From Euwallacea fornicatus (lineage: Eukaryota > Arthropoda > Insecta > Coleoptera > Curculionidae), in the NCBI RefSeq assembly GCF_040115645.1, contig NC_089561.1:2170001-2234000 (forward strand): DNA of 64,000 nt, given 5' to 3'. The position numbers were made by a program, and so were the translations under genes. Under the pieces are notes generated by a model that saw nothing but the letters and a program-made list of their open reading frames with translations, ran no database searches and was not told the origin of the DNA. The stretch's first letter is position 1. Each line of letters starts with the position of its first letter. This document shows positions 27,446 to 38,600 of this stretch, piece by piece.

Positions 27446-29629
27446 CCGAGATGCGAGGTCAAGTTAGCACCGATTTTTTCGATTTTGAAAGTGCGGTGAA
27501 GCGAAGACCCCCAAAAAGATTATTCAAACTAAAAATTTCCTTGCGCGATTTGAATCAGAGCAGCAGTCTTTGTCATCTACAACCTTCTAACTGTTTTTCT
27601 GAATGCTGACTAATCGCACATCGGAACTGCTCCGGTTCTTATGATCACTCTAATCCGAGCGCTCGGAAAAAAAAACAGGCGGAGCATCGTTCAACTTCTC
27701 AGTTTACATGGGAGCTGTCGCGCTAGCAAAGTTACCAGAAATTTGAAAAAACAGGCCTAACGATCAATATGTCGAATGCCGGAAACTTTACCAAGAAAAT
27801 GATTTCCTCGGAAACGTATAAAAGGGTCAATTAAAAAAAGGGGTAATTGTACCGTAAACGGTTTTCGCTCCGATCGTTCTGATTTTTTAATATGTTATTC
27901 TAAAGGTCATTTTGAACAACTTTTCTAAAGGGACAAGGGCGCGCAAATGCCTCTTTCACACTCTTTTTTAGGTTGAACATTTTTCCAAATCCAACTGTCT
28001 TGCGGGATCGTGGAGCGAATAGGGTTGCTGGGTGGAGTAAGGTAAGGTAAGATAGGGTAAGGTGAGGTAAGGTAAGGTAACACATTTCCATGTTTCATTC
28101 ATTATTTCTCTATTGAAATTGAAAAGTTACATCCACCTCAGTAAGGAAATTTATTTCATTTAGTTGAGGTTAGTTCAAGTTAGTTCGGATCACCTCAGTA
28201 AAGGAAATTTCTTTCATTTAGTTTCAATTCTTATCAAGCAATATGTTTTTCATTTACTTATTTTGATCAGAATTTATATTTTTTTTCAATTGCGATTGCA
28301 ATTAAAATAAAATTGTAAAATTTTTGTGTATCTTTCTTGCGCAGGGGCCACGCTAGTATTTTAGTCGATTAAACGAAGTGTCTTTCGGGATTCATGGAGT
28401 GAATTGGAGTGCTGAGTGAGGTAATTATCAACAACGTTTCAGATCTTTAAAGCAACAACAAAATATTACATACCCATAGTGAAGCAGTTTACCCCACCCA
28501 GCACCCCTATTCGCTCCACGATCCCGCAAGACAGTTGGATTTGGAAAAATGTTCAACCTAAAAAAGAGTGTGAAAGAGGCATTTGCGCGACCTTGTCCCT
28601 TTAGAAAAGTTGTTCAAAATGACCTTTAGAATAACACATTAAAAAATCAGAACGATCGGAGCGAAAACCGTTTACGGTACTGTTACCAAAAAAGGTTATT
28701 GTTTTTCAAACGTACTATGAGCTTGACATGCGCGCATCGCAAATATCTGGGGGTATTTTATGTATTTAAAAAAACACTTTATTAACAATTATGAAACTAA
28801 TTATTTTTAATGCGTTAACAAAGAATGATTATTTCTTTATTTTTTACAACGGGAAAACGTAGATTTGTTAGTGCCCCAAACAAATATAGGGCGAAGCAAA
28901 AGAGTCTCTTTCATATTAAAATATAATTTAAGCAGTGTTCTTGTGAAACGTTGTAAAAAAAAACTTGGGAAATTAAAATTAATATCTCAAGTATGCCCCT
29001 CTGGCATTCACTACTGCCAGACACCTGCTGGGCATACTTAAAATTAAATTATCCGATAAATCCTGCCTTATCGCCCATTTGGAATTTACCAGGGTAAATA
29101 TCAACAACAAAGTATGTTAATACCGTGGTCTGTAAAGAGTTTTTTTAATAAAAAAAAATTGTGTTTTTGGCTTGAAACTATTTTATTTCGTGTTTTCCTT
29201 CAGACCTGCGATTTGTTATTTTGAATTTTAAGAAAATTCGTTGCAAAGTAATGCCTCTAGACATTTGCGATGTGTGCGTTTGGGCACCAGGACCTTTTAA
29301 AGGGAAGTGGTACGAGCTGGTTCCTCCGAAATTTCGATGAACTAGTTAAAAAATATGACAAACTTAATATGTTTATGTTAGATGTATTCTATTATCGATC
29401 ATACTAATTCTAACCATTTATCAGTATTATCTGACTAAGCTTTCCACACCCTAATCCAATTTACTATTCCAAATACCCGAATTGCGGTTTATGCAATCGA
29501 TGAAACTAAAATGGCGTTACGTGCCGGTCTTGCAAATTCCAAAATGTTACATGTAATTTGTTGTTAATACGTTGGCTTTACATAAAAAATGGCACATAGG
29601 CAATATATGGTACGATAGTATATGTACGG

Positions 29630-29672
<43 letters not shown>

Positions 29673-32600
29673 GATATGTATATACATATATATACAAAGT
29701 GTGCGAAAATTCAATAAAACAACCTGTCCCTATATCCAATTATTGCGAGAATCAGCGTTTTATAATCGGATTAAATCACCGATGCGAGTCAAAAGCGAGT
29801 GGAACCGATCGAAGTAATTTTGTAAAGGGCCAATGCAAAATAGAACTGAAGATTAAAGCCGTCCTAAATTAGGGCCACGTTCATTCTCATTTTTAAGGTA
29901 AAATTGGATCAGAGGTAGATTCAATTTGCGTTAGGCATCTATAACCACAAAGGATGATACCGAAGCACCGAAGGTTTAGTGTCGTTAATTTACTAAAAAC
30001 ATACACAAAAAGCCTGGCTCTTTCCGCCCATTAATCAACCTTTTTTTACTAAATGGTCCCCCTTAGGTCTCCACCGTTCGGCTTTAGCGAAAAACCACAT
30101 GTATACATATGATTTATGGCGTTTCTTGCACAGGACCATCTATTACTGTATAAGCCCGCCGTTGCTGGCTTTAAATGTTATAGCTCGGGAAAAAACCGCT
30201 TTTAAATTAAATTCCTAGGTTCTCCAACAATTTGTATTTTCTAAGTTTTCCAGGCAAAAGCCGACTTCCGGATTTAAAACGGGGAAAGTTTTAAATGAGA
30301 CGGGTTCTAAATCGTTTTGGAGACTCGACTCGAAGACATTCTTTCGTACATATGTCGAATAGACGTACACTCGTGGTGCATTTATTGCATATTTATTTCG
30401 TGCGATAAGTCAAGGAACATCAAAGCAAACGTCTTTTCCGGCGATTAATTTGCGTCTCCGACCCCCTCGTTGGCCCCCTTCTTGGACCTAAGATCGCCGA
30501 TGGCCCCCTACAACTGACGGAATGAATGGCGCGTTGTACGTCACAGCTAGCGAACTAAAAGGAGCAAAAATATATACCGGGTGATTCACTGTCGATGGTA
30601 GGCTAGACGTTTCTGGAAGACTGACATCGCGATCCTTCTGAAAATTTGCATAAGTAGATGAATGAACTTGCGCTGTCGACGGAAAATGTTTTCGGCGATG
30701 CAGTGTTGCCGGTTCCATCAGAAAGTACTGGCATCTCCGATGTTTTAAATGGAACGCCCTGTATATATTTTCATTTTTAGGTTCTACATTGAATAACTTC
30801 TGCATTTAACTTCCTATATCTATCTCTAGCAGTTTTCAGAATACTATTCAATTTTCTTATTTTTTGCTCAAAGTCAGGCCTTTGATAAAACCTCCGTTAT
30901 AACATGATTTGAATTCACAGAGGGACAAAATTTGGAATATAGTTTGTGAAAGGTTCGTCAATTTGTTGCATGCAAACAAGAACGTTCTGTCTTGTTCAGG
31001 GTGGCTCAAAATTAACGGCCTTACGGGCAGGCAGTGAAAGTGCCTAAAGTGTGTTTTCTCAAATGAAACCCTCTGCATATCACTAGCCATGCTGGAAGAC
31101 AATTAAATTTCCTTTAAAATGATGTGGTATATCCCTATACCTAAACCATCAGGTTTCGAAAATAAAAGCTGTTTTGTCTTTAAATTGAATTATTTAAAGA
31201 TATTTGCGAAAGGTGGCTCTGGGACGCCATAATTGTTGAAAACTACGCAATTGTTTGAACAGTTTGACAGCGGCGTTGTTGCAATTTTTAATTTACGCAT
31301 TTTCAAGAATAGTGAGTCGAAAACAGCGAGAAAATGCCAAAAAACAGTTTTTCAAATGAAGTGTTGATGAAATTATTTTATTTTACATGGACAATGTGAC
31401 CAAATTATAGCAAGGACATGCAGAAAGTTTAATGAAATGTAAAAAAAAAAAAATAAATAATTCGAGCCATGGTTAATGAAGTTGTGTTGTATTCTTATAA
31501 ACTTCCTTTCGTTTATTTGTGGCAAATCAGGATACATTTCCTACATGTCCAATTTTGAGCCACCCTGAACAAGACAGAACATTCTTGATTACATGCAACA
31601 AATTGATGAACCTTTCACAAACTACGTATATTCCAAATTTTGTTCCTCTGTGAATTCAACTCATGCTACAACAGAGGTTTTATTAAAGACCTGACTTTGA
31701 GCAAAAAATAAGAAAATCAAATAATATTCCGAAAACTGCTAGAGATAGGTACAGAAAGTTAAATGCAGAAGTTATTGGTATGAAATATAAAAACCAAAAA
31801 TGAAAAAATATACAGGGCGTTCCATTTAAAACATCGGAGATGCCAGTACTTTCTGATGGAACCGGCAACGCTGCATCACCGGAAATATTTTACGTCGACA
31901 GCGCAAGTTCATTCATCTACTTATGCAAATTTTCAGAAGGATCGCGATGTCAGTCTTCCAGAAACGTCTAGCCTACCATCGACCGTGAATCACCCGGTAT
32001 ACAGGATGTTTCCTAACTACGTGTAAAAAATTTAAACGCGTAATCCTCGACTGATTTTGAGTCAAAAATGTCTAATAAACATATGTCCGCAAATGCCTTG
32101 TTTCCAAGATACAGGGTGTTGACTGAAGGACGTTGAAAAAGGTTTTAAAGGTTTCTAAAGGTTTGGTGATATTTACTAACTTGTTTATTGTTAATTTTTT
32201 TTGCTACTTCCACTACTATAAACATGATAGTCAGTGTTATTTTGGTGTTTTACTCTCTAAAGTGAAAGAATTTAGTTCTGTGTCCCAAAAATCGGATTAT
32301 ACCTCAGTTTTGAAAATTTTTCAAATGCCTAATTACACTGATCAAGAAATGGCCAATATGGTTTTTGTTTACGGCCTTGCTGATGGTGAGTGTTTGGCAG
32401 CGAGGCGCATTTACATGGAAAGGTTTCCAAACCACCAAGCTCCCAGCCACCAAACCTTTAAAAACCTCTTTTAACGTCTTTGTGATACAGGATCTCTTAT
32501 GAAAACTGCAGGAGGAGGAAAGCCGATAACACGTCGAACACCAGAAGTGGAGGAAGAAATCTTGAGACGTATTGAAGAAAACCCCGGAACCCCCGGAATT

Positions 32601-35600
32601 ATCTTTTCTAAAATTCAAACACCCAAATTGAGTCATTTTGGAAATAAAATCTCTTTTTCTTGTCACATTTCAACACCCTGTATCTTGGAAACAAGGCATT
32701 TGCGGACAGGCTTTTGAGAGACGTATTGAACTTTGTATTCAAGAAAATGGCAGACACTTTGAACATTTAATTAGGTAAATGTCTATATTACACAGTGTAT
32801 AATATTACACAATGTATAATATTAATAAATTTAAATTAAACTATTAATAGACGTAGCATGTTTTATTTGCAAATGTATTAAAGAAATGAGAATTCCGCCA
32901 AAACTAAAGGGAATGCGTATAATGTTACCTTAACAAAAGTTGAAGAGGATTCAAATCTCAACAATATAGGATTCGTAAATACAGGGTGTCCCATTTAAAA
33001 ATTTCAAGAAAAATGAATTTGAATATTCCCAAGTTGCAGGGGCTGTAGAAAGTATTCTGAATAAGAAACCGACTTTTTCGTTGAACAAGGCACTTGAGCA
33101 TCCCTTTGTCTTCTGTTGTGTCAATTTTTGTTAAAATAATTAACGTGCTTTGAAAGTTATAGCGCATGTTATGGAACCATGTTTTGCTTCAAATTTAAAC
33201 ATTTTTCGACATAAGCAGTCAACGTTCCAATTTAATTTAAAACTAATTATCCTACCATGAAGAGAATTTTACGAGGAATCCAAATATACAATAATATATA
33301 GGGGGTTCCATTAAAGAAAATGAACAAATGTTTTGACCTGTCTTTATGCAACACCCTATATGATAAAAAATATTTTTAAAATGTAGCCTGTATGTTCACA
33401 TATAACTTTTATACGAACACTTTTTTTAAATTTTGTAAAATAAGGAAGATATGGTACTTTGTCACACTATTGCGCCACCCTGTATGTTTATTAGACATTT
33501 TTGACTCAAAATCAGTCGAGGATTACGCGTTTAAATTTTTTACACGTAGTTAGGAAACACCCTATATATCACTCTTGGTACGACCGATGGTTTCGCGTAC
33601 ACTGGGTGTCGTAAGGATTTGCCATAGTTCGAAAAATCCAGGTCAGACCCCACGTGAACGAAAATAACAGAAAATTTGCCCGCGTTCCATAGAGCGATCT
33701 TCCATAGCTAACTGCACAGAACACAAACGTATCGTTTAACTGCTAGATTTTCCACTGAAATTAAAACTGACCCTATTGAATACATCCTGATTAAACTCTC
33801 ATCAACCAACATAATGCAAATTTGTAACAGTTGTCAACCGCACAAGTGCATGTACCCTTTAACAATCGCCAGGGGTGTTATATTCGATTGATCCCTTGCC
33901 TCTCTCAAGAACCGGTGCTTACGAGGACCCTAAACGGGGGCCCACAGATGATAACCAGATCATCTCATTTCCATGTTATGAGGATAGAATTGATTGTGGA
34001 AGAATTGATATTTCTATATGAATGATTTCTCTATGAATACTGTTATTTAATTCTGAACTAAAAGTGATTGAATTACGAACGAAATGAAAAGCTTTTTTGG
34101 GCTGGCTTTAAAGCGGCTTTTAGTTCGATTACAGCTGAAATCCTTGATGGAAATTTACTAAAGCTAAATTGAGTTTAATGATAATACACTTTTTAACTGC
34201 ACTTTTTTAAGTTTTGAATTCTATCTCGAAAGCGATATAGCAATAACAAAATCGCACATATTCATATGCAAATTTACCTCGAACTCAACTTGGCGGCATG
34301 CCAGGAATATGAAAGAAGGTAACAATATCTTTTATGCCCTATAGAACGTACACCTTTAATATCCCCAAAAAGGCTCTTTATAGATTTAGATTATTGCAGT
34401 TGCTGGGAATTTTATTTTTATCGTTGCGGCTCTATCTTTTCGCTCGGCGGCTCTGTCGGAAACAAATCCCCGCTCTACGATAGATGACAATTTTTACTAA
34501 CCGACATTGTTAATTTTTAACTATTGCAAATTTCCACGACGGAGACTCTACTCCGATGGTATCAATAAGGGGGTCTATTTCGGTCTCTTTTTCCGGGGAT
34601 CCAAGTTAAACGCGGCAGAAAATTTCCGATGCAAAGTAAGTTTACCGTGAAAAATCGCATTTCCATCTTTAGCGCTCGACTACATCACTGAGAAATTAAG
34701 TTGTATGGTTATCTACGTGTTTAAGCAAGTTCTGCAGACAACGGGAATTTTTCCTCGACATCATAATGTCTGACAAACTCTAATCCACATACATTCGTAC
34801 ACACATATGTTTAAATCTGCCTCGGGTGCCAGGAAATTCCGAAAAGAAATCATAAATCCCGACACCTATCCCACTTTGAATGCAAACTAGCATACAAATC
34901 TAATTCAAACTCTGAATCGAAACAACTTCCAGGGATCCCATGTCTGGATAACGTTCAAGAATGTAATAAAATAGTGAAGAAGGAATATACTACGTATACC
35001 ACTAGCGAACACAACCTTTGCTAGATATAAGTTATTTTAATTGGAATAGACCCTTCACCGACGTTTTCCAGGGTATATTTAGTTCTGGCATGTTGTGTAA
35101 AATGTAAAATATTTATCACAGGGAGTTTATACAGGGTGAGACGGGAGGATCGTGCCGAACTTCAGGAGCGTGTTGTACATGAAAAATAAATGTAAAAAAC
35201 TCAAATGTTGATATCCGATTTTCGTTTGTTTGCAAGTTATAGCGTAAATAAAATTAAAACAAAAAATTTTAAAAATTTATAAATTTCATAAGAAATTCCA
35301 TAAATTAACGTTTGGATGTCATAGTAAATGTTCAAAAATATCGCCATTAACTTCTAAACATTTTCGGCTTCGTCTATGAAGAGCATTCGTTGCGCTCCTG
35401 ATTGTTTCATGTCTTTCTTTAATGGCAGCTGCAGCATTTCTAATGCGTCGAATTAGTGCATCTTGAGTGTCCACTTTTACTCTGTACACTTCAGTTTTAA
35501 ACCAACACCACAAACAATAGTCTAGTGGTGTCAGGTCTGGAGACCTTGGAGGCCAACCAATAGGGCCACCACGACCAATCCTACGTCCAGGAAAGGTACG

Positions 35601-38600
35601 TTTATGGTAAATAGAATCCTAGTTAAAAAATTTATTTACGCTATAACTTGTAAACAAACGAAAATCGGATAACAACATTTGAGTTTTTTTACATTTATTT
35701 TTCATGTACAACACGCTCCTGAAGTTTGGCACGATCCTCCCGACTCACCCTGTATACTGCTCGACATAGAACAGAGAAAACCCCGTAGACATGATTCATC
35801 AGTTCTTCCATTATATTCTCGCGGTCGCTTTCGCATTATTCGGAATTTTAGGTATTTTTTGGTCGTAAAAAGTGTAACAACAAATCAACCTTTAAAGAGG
35901 TCAAATGGTGGATTTACTGAAGGCCGGTTTGTCATTTAGAGAAATGACCATTCGATTCGCTCAGGTTAGTTCGGTGGTGTTGTTGTCTGGTATAGGTTTA
36001 GGTCCAGTCACAAAGAAGAAGAGGTTCGAGGGGGCGTCGAAAAACTGCAGCACCCCAAGATTCCGCCCTAAACTGTTGGGGGTTAAGAAACTGGTTCGTC
36101 TCGCGGAGAGATAGTCGGCCTATTAGAAAACGCACATTTCAATCCCTTCTTGTGCGGCCCTTACCGTTCTTCATCGACGAAATCGATTGCAGTGTTGCAG
36201 AGAATGGGTGCAATGGGCGCTGGATGGGCTACCGCACTCTTGAGGGACGAATCTATATTTCGCCTGGGCATGCATGGTGGTCGGGGAAAAGTCACGAGGC
36301 GGCGGGATGACAGATACTACATTTCATTTTCAATTCTGAACCGTGTCCACCGGACAGTGGGGATACTGGCGCGGGACGCGATGGCAGCAGATCGCCCTTG
36401 GTTTTCATCGGAGGCAATATGCCCGCTCAAAGGTACATCCCACAAACCTCGGAGCAGCATCTTCTGCCCTAATTCAAAAGACTTCGCCGTCCAGTTTTCC
36501 AACAAGATAATGTACGCCCATATGCAGCTTGGATTGTTATGGATTCCTTCCAACGAAATTAAAACAATTTGTTACCTAGGCCGCCCTAATCTCCAGACCT
36601 ATCACCAATCGAACCCGTCTGCGAAATCGTGGGTAAAATGTTACAAAATTTACCCCATCCCTCGCAAATCTTAACGGCGTTATGTAATGCCGTACAGATA
36701 GCCCTCGAATGAGATTCCTCAAAAGAACATCGGTCATCTCATTGAATCGATCCACGGACGTGTCCAGGAGTGCATAAGACAACGCGGAGGGCCGACATTT
36801 TATTAAGTTTTTTATTACCATCGACTTTGTTGAACTTTTTACTTATGCTACTTTAAGAAACATATACAGTGGTGGCCGTAACTATGGAATGTTATTTTAA
36901 TTTGATAAAATGTTTATTAAAAAGTATTAAACAAAAATTACACAAATGCTTGAATGACTTTATATAATTTCCTATAATTATAACATAAAATCAAGATTTC
37001 TAATTGAAAAACTTTTAAGAAAAATGAAAATTAAAAATTACACTTGGACAAAAGTATGGAATATTTTTTATATCATGGCATGGAGCCTGCCATCTTAAGT
37101 AAACTCAATATTTTGTGGCATACCCCTTAGCATCTGGGACAGCCTGACATCGACGCTGCATTGAATCAATTAGATTCTGGCACGTTGAGGAAGAAATGTT
37201 TTTCCATTCTTCTTGCATGATCCTCCACAATTCTTCAGTATTTGACGCGTGTCTTTGTCCAATTTTTCGTTTCAAGTGGTTCCACAGACGTTCGATGGGA
37301 TTTAAATCAGGCGATTGTGAAGGCCATCCTATGACATCTATCTGCTTTTCAATAAACCAATTTCTGATCAACCGCGAAGAATGTTTAGGATCATTATCCT
37401 GTTGGAACCGCCACACCAGTGGCATTTCTTCCTCGGCAAATGGAAGCATACGCTGCTCTAGGATATTTTCGTATAAAAACCGATCCATTATTCCATCAAT
37501 TTTGACTAATAGGCCAACGCCAGATCTCGAGAAAGATCCCCACCCCATTAAGCTCTGACCGGCATGTTTAACAGTGGGCTTTTGGCACTTGGGATCAAAT
37601 CTCCTCCCTATTGGTCGCCGATCATAAGTTTTTCCACCCGAATCAAACAGTTTGATTTTGGTTTCGTCACTGAAAAGGACGGAATTCCATTTCTCGGGTG
37701 TCCAAAACAGATGTGAGCGTGCAAACTTAATTCTGGCCTTCCGGTTGTTTTTTTTGGAAATTGATGGTTTCTCCACTTCCAATCGTCCAAACAATCCAGT
37801 ATCACATAAACGACGCCTCACAGTACGATCACTAATTTCGATACCACCACAATTAGTTGTAATTTCTTCCTTTATTAAGCTCGATGATTTTTCGGGATCT
37901 CTGGAGGATGTAATTTTAATACGATGGTCTGTTGTTTTCCTGGGACGTCCTGTTCTCAGATGGTTTTTTACGGCGTTGAATACCCTAAACGTCCTCAAAA
38001 TTTCCGATACACACCCCTGGCTCACACTAAATGTCTTTGCGATGTCCTTCTGATGGGCTCCGTTATGTGACTTCTCCACTATTCGTGATCGAAGATCTTT
38101 CGAATTTTTTTTTTTTTTACCATTTCGGCTTCAAATTTTATCGAAATTATGTAACAGTCAATACTGAATACTAAATGCAAAATAAATTTAAATCTATGAT
38201 ATTCCATACTTTTGTCCATCTAAAACAATTCGTTTATCTGTGAAATTTTTGATAGCAACATTCCATAAATACTGTGTGGTTTAAAGTGTAGAACTGACCC
38301 ATCCCAATTTAAATATGCCAGAATGGAAGAAAAGAAGTAAAGGCCCTGTGGCTAAATAAATTTTCAAAAAACATTCCACACTTATGGCCACCGCTGTATA
38401 CCAAAAATCATTTGAATCAAACCGCTCGTACGGGGTGGTCTCTTTTCGCTGTCACGCAATACGTAACGACCACGTTCTCTTATAAAATGTAGCATCAAAC
38501 TCTTCTTCGTTGTCGATGCGGAATTTGAGCCAGGGATTGGACCAAATTGATACATAAATATTGGAAATTGAATTTTGCTATTGTTCATATATCGCTAATT

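Noticed and set aside
29632..29695. TA-rich repeat as a possible array of regulatory or CRISPR-like repeats
   Set aside because: It is a plain dinucleotide microsatellite with no spacer structure.
36150..36674. 174-codon open frame that could be taken for a gene
   Set aside because: Only its first part matches a Tc1 transposase; from about 36440 the true transposase reading moves to another frame, so the open frame is a by-product of a broken copy.
37196..38053. Plus-strand open frames of 120-133 codons
   Set aside because: They are antisense to the well-recognised Tc1 transposase at 37105-38123.
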